Assembly (NCBI GenBank): GCA_958496175.1
Contig: OY292276.1
Location: 17,440,001-17,504,000, forward strand
Length of the DNA stretch: 64,000 bases
Origin: Sisyra terminalis
Taxonomy: Eukaryota > Arthropoda > Insecta > Neuroptera > Sisyridae
Direction of reading: 5' to 3'
Under the pieces are notes generated by a model, which was not told the origin of the DNA, searched no databases, and worked only from the letters and a program-made list of their open reading frames with translations. The position numbers were made by a program, and so were the translations under genes. Each line of letters starts with the position of its first letter. The first letter of the stretch is position 1. Positions 45,661 to 58,041 of the stretch are shown piece after piece.

Positions 45661-48600
45661 ATTCTGAAAAGTAAGATAACAAAAAGTTGCTAAAAATAAA
45701 TTATGCAGGAAACAATAAAGAAGGGTACCTGATTACTTGATTGAATAAATAAATATTTATGTTGGGATTTTGTTTGTTTTGACAAATTTTAACTGTTTTA
45801 TTTTTATTTTTCACAAATTAGCTTTGGAGGTATGTTTTGATTTTATATATTTCATTTGGAGCTTTATTTTGTTCTGTTCTCTATAAGATTCAATGTATAC
45901 CATTTATATTATTCTTCTTTCATTTTTAAAGTGTGTTGTGTTTACAGGGGATAAGATATTCATACCTAACTTTTTCCTAAATTAATAAAGATAAGAAATA
46001 TGTTATATGATTACCTAACAGCTTTACCATATACGTCACGAATTTTAGTACATACCAATGTAGCAAAGAAAGATTATTTTTATGTATCTTAAGTAGTAAT
46101 TTAAAGTAAGTAATTTAGTTCCTTTTTTTAAGAATAACTAGATATCCAAACTAACTACGGATACTTTATAAAGAAGTAATTAATCTAGTATCTAGATACT
46201 TTCCGAAAGTATCCTTAACAGATCTGAATAGAGCCAATATTCATTACGTCATTAAAAAAATTAAAATAAATGTTTAAATAATCATAATGAAATGTTTTTA
46301 TTAATTTTCATAATAAAATAAGATTATTCTTTGTAAAAAATCGTAATAATACCTAATTTTTTGAAATTTAATCTCGTGTCTATAAACGCTTCGTGATTGG
46401 TTGCAATTCTGATGACGTCACAAATAAGTAAACAAAGTTTGTTCTACGTTTTTTATTGTTAATCGACTGTTAAAAATTAACTAATTAAAAATTATTACTA
46501 ATTAGTAATAATGTTTTCCTCAATTTTATAAATAAGTATATAATTTATTTAAAAAAATAAGATAGTAGTTTTTGAAGTTCTGTGCATCAAAATTGTGCAG
46601 AGAACAACAGATTTGTGGAAACTGGCAGTATAAACCAATATAAGGTAGATGTACTAACAATTAGACAAATTTTACAAAAATAATCACGATTTTTATGCAG
46701 CGGAACTTAAAAATATAAAAATAGCGACGAAAGTATAATAGGAACCTATTATTTGTTTGCAGTAGCTGCATAAACATTATTCATTAATAAAAGGATAATT
46801 GTTTTAAGATATGCTGTTTAAATTAATAACTGATACACTGTTAAGATTTCGACGAGCTAAACTTAACCAGATTTTTCGGTAATTAGGATTCATTGGAATA
46901 CCAAAAGCTTTTCCGGGTTTTTGTTGCTTAACTTGTACATTGTCATACTACACACTACTAGCTACTCATTATTAGTGCAAAAAATTCCAAAAAGTATATA
47001 AATGTGCTTTCAGTCACCTATTGTTTACTTTGATGTGACGTCACCTGATCTGCGTCATGTTGAAAATTGCTTGTTTGCTTTAAATCAAACTACTTTTGAT
47101 TTTCCTTACTATTTATTAGTATTTTATGTTGTTATAAATAAGTCAAAACTATTTTTAAGTAGTAGTCAAATATTCTACTGTATGTTGTTTTTGATAAGTT
47201 GAAATTGGCGTCATTTTTAAAAGCAATGTATTTTTTTCCATTTTTATGCTTTTTCCTAAATGGAACATAGTTCTATAATATATGATGAATTTTTCGAGAA
47301 AACTATTGTAAGTGGCGAAAACCATTTTTAGCATAAAAATCAAACAGGTACGTGAAATAAAAATATTGTAAAACAAAAAGGAAATTAAACTTTTATTTTG
47401 GCTTTAACATTTTATTCCTTTAATTTTGAAATCAAAATTAATTCACGTCATAATTATAACCCACACATATAACGAATTGTATACAATTTGCATCAAATAC
47501 AATTTGTGACATGAGAAATGCTTTTTTTTGGTCATTTAACAATCAAATTGAATTATAACTCATATTATTTACACATTTAACAAAAATTTGCGGATTATGC
47601 AAATTACGTGATTTATATGATATTACGATTTGAACAAAAAGTTCTATACATTTTTTTTTGATAAAAATGCTTTACATATTTCAACAATAAAACTAATCGG
47701 AATAAAATCTGCAGTTAAATGACAAAAAATATTGTTTGAATAAACTTGCAGAATCAATAAAAATTTAATCAACTTTTACTACCTACGACAAACTAAAAAT
47801 ATAAAAACGTTAGTTTTATTTATAATTTAAAAAAAAGGGTTACTATACACTATATTGCTGATTAGAAAATAAGTTTTTTTAATTATTGTTTATCTGCGGA
47901 TTTTGCGTAACACAAATTTTATTTTATTTTTTTCTATCAGAATTTTATCTTTAATTCTTTGTATGAGGTGACCTAGTTAGAAAATTCAAAAGTACTAAAG
48001 TGCAGCTATGGTAAAACTAAAATACAGAATTATAAATAGATTAAAATTAGTTGGTAGTTAATCAATATTAATGTATCGTTTAGATTTAAAATGTATATTA
48101 TAAATGAAGCGAACAAACACTAAAAAAGCATAATTATATATTACAGCATTTATGGTATATTATAATATTTATGATTCATTTTTATTTAACTTTGTTCTAC
48201 ATATATTATGTACTAAACTAATATTGTTGGCCTCATTTTAAATTAAATGCCATATGACACAAAAAAGCAACAGCACGAAAGACAAAATTCAAAATTTGTT
48301 TTAAAAATTCATAATTGACTGAAATATTTAATTTATAAAATGTACCATATTCTAATTATTCTAATATCTAATAAATTTTCCATTTACATATTCTATCGTT
48401 GAAAAAAGCCTATTATGTATTAACATAAAAACGCCGTATAAAGTTATATATATAAACTATTTCAATGTTTGTTTAATCACAGTAATTAAGGATAATTGAA
48501 GAGCGTTCACGCTTTCATGATACTTTTCAATTAAGCTGACAACAGTTTTCAAATAATGAAACTACATTTTTGTCAGAAATATTTAATTCAAAAAATTATT

Positions 48601-49028
48601 AATTGTCAAGTATCAAAAATTGCTTACAAAAGACACCTGCAATCAAACAAATCAAAGTGTGTACTTAATACGAAAAAAGGGTTTAAAATTTTAAAGTTTT
48701 TTTTATTTTCCGGTATTTCCATATCTAAATAGCGAAATTTATCGTCCAGAATAAAATATATCAGTAGGATATAGAAAAAATGTATTTTTACCTAAGAATA
48801 TTGATCTGTGTAGGATAAATGTGTAAAGGAGTTATCTAACAATTAAAATTTTATCAACTAAATAGCTATCTTAGGGATGTTGCCTATTTATACTTGAGTG
48901 AAAATATCGACTCTTGATGGTGGAGCGAAGGTCTTCATTTATACATTTAGGTTCCCTTTAGGTACCATCTCACAATTTCTTACAGTGCCTTAATTACTTA
49001 CCCAAGATTGCATAAAAGTTTTCCTACT
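45661..49028. other. AT-rich stretch with a possible TIR pair
   Basis: TGACGTCAC followed by AAATAAGTAAACAA at 46413-46434 and the near inverse at 47022-47044 may be ends of a roughly 630-bp element, but the similarity is short. Runs of GTATCTAGATACTTT-like sequence at 45170-45210 and 46165-46215 may be related to each other. Frames around 47002-47376 are not supported. No gene is seen. Confidence 0.3.
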
Positions 49029-49040
49029 ATTATAAAGTAT

Positions 49041-49311
49041 AGATGATAAAATTCAGATCTCAGCTTTTATTTTTTTAAATAAGAAGACAATTCAGGTTGT
49101 TTAAGATCGGTTTTTTTATTTAATATTTTTAATATTCAATTAGCTACGTTTCGTTACGTATCGTAACTTCCTCAGGCTTCTATAAAAACTAAAATAATTA
49201 CATAATATGTCAATCATACATAAATTTCAGAGCTATAATAATATACATATAATATAGTTAATATAAAATATTTGTAATTAAACAACCTGATTTGTCTTCT
49301 TATTTAAAAAA
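49041..49311 (-). mobile_element. Terminal-repeat element with one hammerhead-like motif
   Basis: Inverted repeats of about 38 bp at 49071-49105 and 49275-49309 share TTTAAATAAGAAGACAA and CAGGTTGTTTAA. The direct repeat ATTATAAAGTAT flanks the element at 49029-49040 and 49312-49323, which could be a 12-bp target duplication. The single motif is on the minus strand. There is no ORF. Confidence 0.58.
49142..49178 (-). ncRNA. Hammerhead-ribozyme-like motif
   Basis: AGC, CTGAGGA (49175-49169), extra A, stem II GTTAC with GTAAC around GATAC, GAA, palindromic ACGT, A as predicted cleavage base (GUA triplet), then GCT. AGC pairs with GCT as stem I. Stem II is a perfect five-pair helix of different sequence from those at 24.5 and 30.7 kb. 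Confidence 0.48.
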
Positions 49312-49323
49312 ATTATAAAGTAT

Positions 49324-50129
49324 CTCTTAAGAAATTAAAATGGAATTTTTATAAGAACAGTTATGAAATTAATTTTTTTTTAGAAATATTCAGATTTGAA
49401 TAATTGTAGTGAAAAAATATTTTTCTTTAAAAATTCTCCATATTCTTCCATAACTACTTTTTTTTGTGTTTATCTAATAATTACAAAATACCATATAGTC
49501 ATAATTAACTCAAGTTATTGTTGCTGTTATCATACGTGTAATCAATCAATATTTGTGCACGCGATTGTTTAATACAAATCCTTGATAAGTTGTCTAATAA
49601 AGTTGAAAAGTATATTATATGTGTATAAACACTATTAGTGATTATTAATCAATAATTAAGCAATTAAAATATTTTGGATAAAATATTTTAACCAGGTAAT
49701 CTTCTCATTAATGACTTTTACAAAACATTAAACTTTAACCAAATGGATTTACATACTACCTGTTTAAAGGTACTAGTTTTTATTAGGAATGGCTCACAAT
49801 TTGTACTACCAAGTTGGTTAAAATGGAAAAATTTTATTTCTATGTTCGTCAATGTTTTGATGCTGCAATCAGCCAAACTATATTTACATCTCTACTACAT
49901 ATGTCTTAAGTATGCATATTTAATTTTCTTTTAGACATTTGAAAGCTTTTAGAGCAAAACATGGATATGTTTATAATCCTTGTTTTTCTAACATCATGTG
50001 GCAACTTTAGGCACTAATTATGAAAAGATTGATATACGGCAATATTTAATGTTTCAATAAACTTATGGAAGTTATAATTTTTAGAGGAACAATTTAAACA
50101 GATCTCATTGTATATGTAAAACAAAACCA
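49324..50129. other. AT-rich stretch, no features recognised
   Basis: The 63-codon frame at 49743-49934 is not supported by composition or motifs. Confidence 0.45.
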
Positions 50130-50139
50130 TTATCTACAT

Positions 50140-50430
50140 AATATGTATGTTTGTTCAAAATTGCAAATCTCGAAAAGCGCTTTACCGATAATGTTAAAAA
50201 ATTTTACGTGCAAGTTTTGCTTAAATCAGGAGACTCAATAGTTTCACTTCAACAGGTACAACGAAGGATGCTGCGGGTTATCAACGAAAGTTTTTACTAT
50301 CATTTTCGCGCTAAAATCTGAAATTTTCAGAGATTTCAGTGATTTTTCTTAAAATTAAATTTAAAAATGTATATTTTTAAGATAAGTTACAATAGGTATA
50401 GCGAGGGATGCTGCGGATCATTAAGAGATA
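50140..50430 (+). repeat. Dispersed repeat family B, tandem pair of cores
   Basis: ACAGGTACAACGAAGGATGCT at 50253 and ATAGGTATAGCGAGGGATGC at 50391 are two copies of the core seen at 6649. The upstream AATCTCGAAAAG resembles 6410-6420 as well, so the two loci share a longer element. No coding function is seen. Confidence 0.45.
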
Positions 50431-50762
50431 TGTTTTTAATGCTTTACTTATTGGAATTGGAACTAGAAAGCTGGAGCGCCATAATTCTTTTAGGATGCAA
50501 CGTAGAGGAAGTCTTAGGAAACCTTCAGTATAATGAAGAAGAAGAAAATTCGTTTTAAAAAAACACAAACTTATGTATACAAAAAGAGATGACGATATTT
50601 CAGGTAACTAACGAATTGAAACCATATAATATTGTTTTCGTTTAACTCCTTTTTCATATTTAAAATCATTAGATTAAAACGTGTTGTAGAGAATGCTTTC
50701 CAAATAGAAACAAAATAGCGATTGTTTATGGGAAAAGATGACGTAACAACACCTCATAAAAG

Positions 50763-50930
50763 CCTACTGGTGGCCGAGTGGTCAAGGTGACCGCTTTTAA
50801 AACAAGTAGGTGTTGGGTTCGATTCTCTAATCGAGCAAATTTTCGATATTTTTCGATTTCGGATTTTTATTAACACTATAGTCGCTAAAGACCTTAGTAG
50901 TTATAAAGCAACGGTAAATAACAATTAAAA
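50763..50930 (+). repeat. tRNA-Ser-derived SINE, copy 2
   Basis: The A box is in GGTGGCCGAGTGGTCAAGG (50769-50787) and the B box in GGGTTCGATTCTC (50815-50827). After that the sequence leaves the tRNA and runs into a body with GCTAAAGACC and TAAAGCAACGGTAAATAACA, matching the copy at 30100-30231, and ends A-rich. This is the best-preserved of the three. Confidence 0.75.
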
Positions 50931-53090
50931 ACATGAAAAACAACTCATAAGTTTATATATACTGCTTTTTTTCCTAGAGGTCCCTGGATGGTGTGCTTTC
51001 TTAATTTTTGTATAACGGTTTAGAGAAAACACTATCATTCCAAATTGTATCTATATAGTACCAAATTAAAAGAATGCCGTCTTAACTATTTGACTACGGG
51101 ACCCTAAAATTTAAGAATTTTTCGAAATCTATTAAATATGAATGGGAAATTATTCTACCTTTAAAAAAAAAGATGAAAATCATTTAGAGCGAAATTAAAA
51201 GTATTAAACTCGATTAATGTTATACTTTAATAGTAATTTTATTATATTTGCGCCCGGAAACCTATTTATTTTGCTAATAAACTTTAATACAATGGCCTTT
51301 TTAATGTGAATATCCCTAATAAATCTGCAAACGAACAATAAACTCTATTTACATTATGTTTACAACAAATGCTGCCCAATAAATTGTACAGGTAGATAAT
51401 TAAAACATATTGGTACATGAATTCTTCTCATAAATTGAAGAAATCGAATGAAAATACATCCGAAATGAATTTATTATAAAATAAATATCAGGCTAAACGA
51501 TATAACGTGATGTTGGGAGAAGTATTTATATTGTCACATAAATTACAAAGTGTGTCTAGTCCAGGGTATTTACCACTTTGAGAAAGTTTTGTGCGAAACC
51601 TGCAACTCCCGCTATGACTCCGTTAGTAATTGATTTATTATATATATATCCTAGTAATGGCATAAATGATAAATTGATTAAGTGCATCCATTTAATTAAA
51701 GTGTATAGTAATATTTATTAATTAATATAATAATTTTCATGTTTAATGTATTTCTGCTAATTCATTTTCACCATCAACTAATACCTTTTAAATATTAAAT
51801 TATATATTGAAATTAATTATGATCTTTAGTAAATTATTTAATCCTCATTATATAAAAATATTCAATCGTTAAACAGTATCTAAACGTTTAATGAACAAAA
51901 ACTGTACGATAACATGTTTAGTGAAGCTCGACAAAGCTTGAAACCTTATTTATAAACTATTAAAGCTTTTATAAAACATATATATTGAACTTTTCTCTTT
52001 GGTTTTTTGAAAATCTATTAGAAAATGTTTTGACTAAATGTTGTGTAATTAACTTTGATGATTCATTAAACTTGAAACAAATGATTTCACAAGTTTATTT
52101 CACGCATGCGTGAATATCAGGAAATAAGGCTTTTATGTTTATCAAGCTAAAGCTTTAAAAACTTTCCATATCTACAGTATATTTTTTTCCGAAAGAAAAA
52201 CACTTATGGAAATAAAATTTCAAAGTTACAAAAAGGAGTTTACACTATATATATGAAATGGATGTGAGAGTATAATTTAAAAAGTAAAAGAAAAAATTCA
52301 ATCTCACCCAAATGGAAATATTTATTTATTTTAAAATCAATACTTAACTTTTTTTATTTAAAAATGGTATTTACCAATAAACTACAATTGATTGAATTGG
52401 CTTCGATTTCTTTATTAGTTGACAACAAAAGTTACCATAAAGCTTGTAGAAAGTACATACATATATATTAAATACATTCTATATTAATACAACGCTAATA
52501 TTATGTTTATTGTATCAAATTAAACTTTAACATTAAGCCTCGCGTGCATTAATTTGGTTTCCTTTATCGATTAACAAAACATTCATATAATCTTTTTTAA
52601 ATAAAATTTAATAATAAGGTTAATTAAAAAAGAAACATTACATTAATTGTTATATAAAGCTTATAAATTTTGTTCCATTTTCAAATTAGATCTCTGTTCC
52701 TTTCTAAAAATTAATTTTATTTGTTTTCTCTAGTTAATTATAAGGAACAGCAATTATTTTAAATTTTATGAAGGAATTTAATTCCTTTTATGTTTGTTAA
52801 ATTACTGTTCCGTATTAAAATGTTCTTGATATAATCAACGAATTCAAAACTCCAGCAAAAACATGTTTTATTTTAGCGATTTGAAAGTTGTAAAAAGCAA
52901 TGCGAGTTTTGCTCCTATTTTATTTTCGATAAATTCTATGGATGGTCGGACGCAAAAAAAGAACTATCAATAAGTTCAATAAATTGGCTTGTTCACAAAT
53001 AATAAATCTTTTAATACAAACAAATTCATTGCAATAATGAAGGTGAATAGAATACACATAATACATATACATTCATATTTAAGTACTCGC
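50931..53090. other. AT-rich stretch with one weak coding candidate
   Basis: Apart from the minus-strand frame at 51558-51692, listed separately, I see nothing supportable. Confidence 0.4.
51558..51692 (-). CDS. Weak candidate short coding frame or terminal exon
   Basis: On the minus strand an ATG is followed by 43 codons ending in TAG. The second half stands out for base composition and a protein-like run, GVIAGVAGFAQNFLKVV. The open frame extends about 10 codons further upstream to a stop. There is no convincing acceptor within it and no AATAAA close after it. It could be the end of a decayed gene or repeat. I do not recognise it. Confidence 0.2.
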
Positions 53091-53099
53091 TTTATGCAT

Positions 53100-53190
53100 A
53101 AAACTAACCTTTCCGGGGTCGGGAAAAAGACACCCTGATTCATCCCACAGGTTGTTGCACCCCTTATTCATCCCATAAGGAGTTAGGGAA
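53100..53190 (-). repeat. GC-richer block with a near-tandem repeat
   Basis: On the minus strand TATGGGATGAATAAGGGGTG is followed about 30 bases on by TGTGGGATGAATCAGGGTG. The block ends in CCCGACCCCGGAAAGG. Its origin is unknown. The adjoining 53216-53449 frame of 77 codons is not supported as a gene. Confidence 0.35.
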
Positions 53191-56100
53191 TGTATTACTT
53201 TTAGCTGAAAACGTCGTGTTTCATGTGTTCTTCCTCTGTCTACAACATTTGTTACGCCATTGGCGTACTGTTTACTTCATGTTACATTTGAAAAACTTCC
53301 TAGAACTGTTTAAGGATTTTCTCTTTGCTAGTTCTAAAACTATTTTATCGTTCTTACTTATTTTTATTCCCGAGAGAAATGTATACCTCACTGCATTATA
53401 TTCGTACATTCAACTTTCGGTGGGCACAGATCCGACGTTAAAACTATAAATTGCTATTTCTATGATTTTAAAATGATATTATGGTAACTTAACTTTAACT
53501 AAATTTATTATAATAAAATAATCCAAATAACAAGGAAACTAAATATCTAATGATTTTATACATCATTTTATTTTCGTTGATACAGTTTAAAACGTTAATG
53601 CATATGTAGGAAAGATTTGTACAATTTCTGCAACAAAACATATTTGTTTTAAATTTTCTTACTGAATATTTAGGAAAAACTACAAAATAAATGAAAGTTT
53701 TGCCCTTGAAATTGAATCCAGTTATCAGTAGCGTTCCACATAAGAAAAGTTACATACTTTGTATGGATAAGTATGGATTAAACTATTTATTAGATAATAA
53801 GATTAATGATTAAGTAGAAATCAAAATAAAAAATAAAAAACTTGTCTTAACTACCAGGAAATACTCTATCGCGAAAATTTCGGATTGTGAAATAATTTCG
53901 AAACCAGTTTTCAGGATATTTAAGCTCGCTTTGATCCTATATGTATGAATATTGTATTATGTATGTATGGATCATGCAAATCTCGACAACGAAAAGTCGT
54001 AGAAAGCTGTGATTTTTAGTACTCCAAGTAATCAAGTTTAGTAGTTAAAAATTTAGCTTTCCACCGAATCTATGATGGCAAATTTTCAAAGAGAGATTTT
54101 TTTTAACTTGTCTAGAAAAATCCTTTCATTTACAAGATGATTAATTAGTGATACTTGGGATCGATTTTTTCAAGTTTCTACTTGGTTTCAAGTATCAAAA
54201 GTTAAACTTAAATAAAAGTCAATTAATTAAGCATTCGTTAACGGTATCTGGGTGCAATAAAACTGTGATAAAAAAAGGGAACCACAAATATATTTCTATG
54301 CATAAAAATCAAACAACTCTCGGTTTGTCTATTTATGGGTTAATATTTTAAGGATTCAAGTTTCGAATTACATTTTTTTTAACAAAAAAATAAATTATTC
54401 CTAAGGATTTATTTGATTATAATAGGAAACCTAGAACGCTAACGAATCAAGTCCAGAATTGTCTACATAAAAAATATATCGAACGACTTATTTAACCCAA
54501 AGCGCTAAAGTTTTGACTATGATCTTAAAAATTTAATGGAAATCAAAAAAAAATTTTTTTTGTACACTTCCAACTGTACATAAATGGAACAGTGAATGGC
54601 AATTTAAATATCGAAATACTAACGAAAATTGTTTCAATACCTCATGACTATCCACAAATTTAAATAATATTAGAGTCCACTTCTTATTATATCCTGCAGA
54701 TGAAGTTATGGAAGCTAAAGTAGTTGTTGTAAAAACAAGCATTCTTAATTATTTCAAATTAGTGAAATTCATTAACAATGAAAAGTTTGATTTTTGATGA
54801 AATTATTAACAATTTTGCAAACGTTAACAGTAGTATATTGTCTTTGTATTTATTTAAGCTTTTTTATTTAGTCTTCACTAGTCAATTAGTTCTGAAAATC
54901 TTTAATTTTATTTCGAAAGCCCAAATACGAGGAAATTGATTGATTCTTACTTTAGGGTTTCTTTATGTTCAGCTTTTAAATTCAGAAATCTTCGCTGAAG
55001 TTTTCTAAGACCAAACTCCATTTTTAAAAAGATAAGGATAAGTTGGAACCTTTATATGAATGAGTAATGCGTATTTTTATTAAAGTTGAAGAAAATTGAT
55101 TTTTTTCGTTCAATGCTAAGAAAAACTATAAGCTTAACGGAAAATATTAAGCTTATGAAATGTTTATAAATAGGGAATGGTTCGCCGCCCCTGATCCGTA
55201 TACCGTGTCTGATTATTGATCTGAAGACCGTGGGGAATTCAATTTGCCAACAGTTCTCAAACTATATGCGATCAAATGAAATATGTCTTTCCGATTTATA
55301 TACACAAATCGTTATCCACTTAAACCAACTTGTTGTTCAGCATTCCTTTTTATCTATGTTTAGGTAAAAAAAGTTCCCAAAAAAAAAAAAACTTTTTTCA
55401 TTAAACTTATTCATCACTATGACCATACATTTGACATTAAAACATAATGTGATAAAACTTCTCTAATCCAAATATTTTAAATGTAAATACCCTTTAAACC
55501 TCTTTTGTTCAAATAAAATTCGTTTACCCCTCTTCAGTTGAGTGCATAAAATGTTTGGGAAGTACTGGTTTGTTATATTGTTTCACTCTAATATACTGAC
55601 GTACAAATGTGTAAGTGTATAGTTTGCATTATCTAAAGAACACCACCCTCGCACCATCCCTTTCGCGTCAAAGCCATTCATTCTAGTTCGAAACCAATTT
55701 CAATAACCAATAAGTTTAAGTACCCCTTGTGAATAAAGTAATCTCATTTTGATTCAATTATTCATTTTTCAAATGAACTATCATTAACATTTTTTTGCTT
55801 AAATTAACTATTTAAATACTTTCAATATAATTGCATCAGTAAATTGAACTTCCTTAAGTATAAATATCAAATGATTTATATATATGTGAGAATGAAGTTT
55901 TAATATCATAAAAATAGTATTTATATTCAAGGAGTGATATAAATTTCGTAATCATCCCTGTTTGTCGGTGTGCAGCACGTACGATATATTCATTAAACAT
56001 TATCTAAAATATATATATTTACAGTAGATACTCGCACAAAGCGTTTAAAATGAAACTTTCATCATTGACCGAATTATAATAATATATAAAATATATGAAA
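53191..56100. other. AT-rich stretch without firm features
   Basis: A run at 55171-55193, inverse of CAGGGGCGGCGAACC, resembles a hAT end, but no partner end or duplication was found. A short minus-strand frame at about 55590-55680 lies in GC-richer sequence. Neither is strong enough to call. Confidence 0.35.
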
Positions 56101-56114
56101 AATTTTGCCGCTTA

Positions 56115-56327
56115 TTATAAATGGTGCACAAATGTAATTTCCCCTTTATATTTCCTTTTAATATAAGTTTTGAGAATTTCGAATAGTCTATCCTTATTCG
56201 GTACGAACTTTTCCCTAAACGTACTCCTCTTTATATAAATGTTTGTCTGTTTTGTGTCGAGCTTACGATTCATTTTACAATATTCTGGGCTGTAATAAAA
56301 TACTTTGTTCTTCCTTTTTGTCGCCAT
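56115..56327 (-). CDS. Hypothetical short basic protein
   Basis: The frame has 70 codons and starts in a good context (GAACATGGCG). The product is very lysine- and arginine-rich, with Tyr/Phe spread along it and no signal peptide or membrane segment. About 75 bases upstream, TAGAAG is followed by GTATGTTC, a possible splice donor for an untranslated exon, but no acceptor before the ATG is clear. I do not recognise the protein. It could be a real small gene, an exon or a fragment of a mobile element. Confidence 0.28.
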   Translation of the reverse strand: MATKRKNKVFYYSPEYCKMNRKLDTKQTNIYIKRSTFREKFVPNKDRLFEILKTYIKRKYKGEITFVHHL

Positions 56328-56339
56328 GTTCTTCGTCCT

Positions 56340-57590
56340 TGTTTGAATAGCAGATCAAAATAATATTTTCATTGGTTGGATAAACGTGAGATACGAACAT
56401 ACCTTCTAGTCGAGCAAATAGTTGAATTCGAAACATTTCAATTAGATTTCTAATCGTTAGTCAATTTGTGTGTAAAATGAAGAGGAAAACTAAGATGACT
56501 TTGTAATTAATTTATCGCTTGGATTACAATTAGTTTTGCAAACCTTAATTCTCATTAAAAGCCAGTTTTGAATACTAATATGTCGATACTCTGGAAGTTT
56601 GGAATATTAGTATCGACTTAAAGCTTGGATTAAGTTCTGATATTTCATACTAAATCACTATGTAAAATTAAACAAGAATTTCCAAGTAAATGATATTAAT
56701 ATTTTTTCAACAACAAAACACATAAAGACGCGTATAATATACGATCATTAAAACAAAGAAGCTAAAGCTGTCTAATTTTATTAGCGTTAAGTTATACTGC
56801 GTTAACTTAATTTTATTATTTAAGAGAGTTGAATGATAACGGAATAATAAGTATACATTGTCTTCACATTTACCCTCATTATTTAACACTGTAATGAGAA
56901 AGAAATAACAAGAAATGCATATAGAATTCAATTATTTGTTTTACACAAAATGTAAATGTGAACCGGAAATATTTGGGTTGCATAAATATTGATACTTTGG
57001 TTCAAGCTTTTAAGGAGAAGAAGAAATATCGCTGGGCGACACTTGTGAAAGGGTTGATGCAATAAAATTAATTAATGGAAATAGTATAAACTGTTAATCA
57101 CTGTTCGTTTAAGTGTCTGGAAAAAAGAATTTTTGCTTCGGTGAAAAAAATATAGTAAAATAATAAAATTTGTAAAGAGTTCAAGGGTATAAGAATGATG
57201 AATCGGTTCCGGAATAATATTTTAAGTCAGTACTAATAAAATACTAAGATCCAAGCATCTGAACAAAAAAAAAACATAGAATTCACTTAACCGGTTGATC
57301 TAAAAACCATTATATAATTTAGGAGTTGATAATGCTTTTTTTATATAAAAAAACATTACAACTACATAGCTTGATAAAATCTATAAAAGAGTATTATTTT
57401 CATCAAATACAATTATGGTCAGGTTTTAAAAATATTTTTTCTAAGTTTTATACACTTTCTATATAATAAGAGATTTTTTTCAAAATTTTTGAAAAAGCAA
57501 GTATTACATAGTGAAAAAAAAATATAATAATATAAACCACTTCCGCACTTAATTGCTCTTGTAATACTGAAAATGTAAATTGAACATAGC
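56340..57590. other. AT-rich stretch, no features recognised
   Basis: The 74-codon frame at 56707-56931 (minus) is AT-run derived. Nothing else stands out. Confidence 0.45.
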
Positions 57591-57857
57591 TAATGATAGC
57601 AATATCGAACCAAAAGTCCAATATCGGTATTCGGTATTTTTTAGATCTTAATACCGGAGTACCGGTTTTAATACCGATAATGGAAGTTTTAGAAAAAAAA
57701 AGAAAGAAAACACAGGTGTTTCTTTGTTTTATTTGCCAGTTTAATTAAAGAGAGTAAATATAACAAAAACTAATTGTAACTTATTAATAATAACAACAAA
57801 CATCGTATGTATTTAAATCACAAAAGTGTGAATATCATTATTCAGTGTAGGGTACTA

Positions 57858-58016
57858 CTACCAATATTCGAAATGTCTCAATAAACATAATACATCAATT
57901 GTATTGTTGACATTAAATCTGTAACGTAGTTTTGGCCAAAAATTACCAGCTGCCGAAATGCATTTACTTCTAAAGTTCTTATCTTCAAATAAATCGAACA
58001 CTCGACTGATGGATTT
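57858..58016 (-). pseudogene. hAT transposase C-terminal fragment
   Basis: The minus-strand frame ends with ISAAGNFW, then KLRYRF, then TIDVLCLLRHFEYW and a stop at 57860-57858. This is the C-terminal dimerisation region of hAT transposases, in which relatives read SAAGN, KLRSRL and IDALCFLR. Just before it, RVFDLFEDKNFR belongs to a segment normally separated by dozens of residues, so an internal deletion joins the two. No catalytic residues remain. Confidence 0.6.
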
Positions 58017-58041
58017 GGATACAACTGATTTTTAGGCTTAA

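Noticed and set aside
55171..55201. hAT terminus CAGGGGCGGCGAACC on the minus strand
   Set aside because: No second end and no matching duplication of ATCCGTAT in the preceding kilobases.
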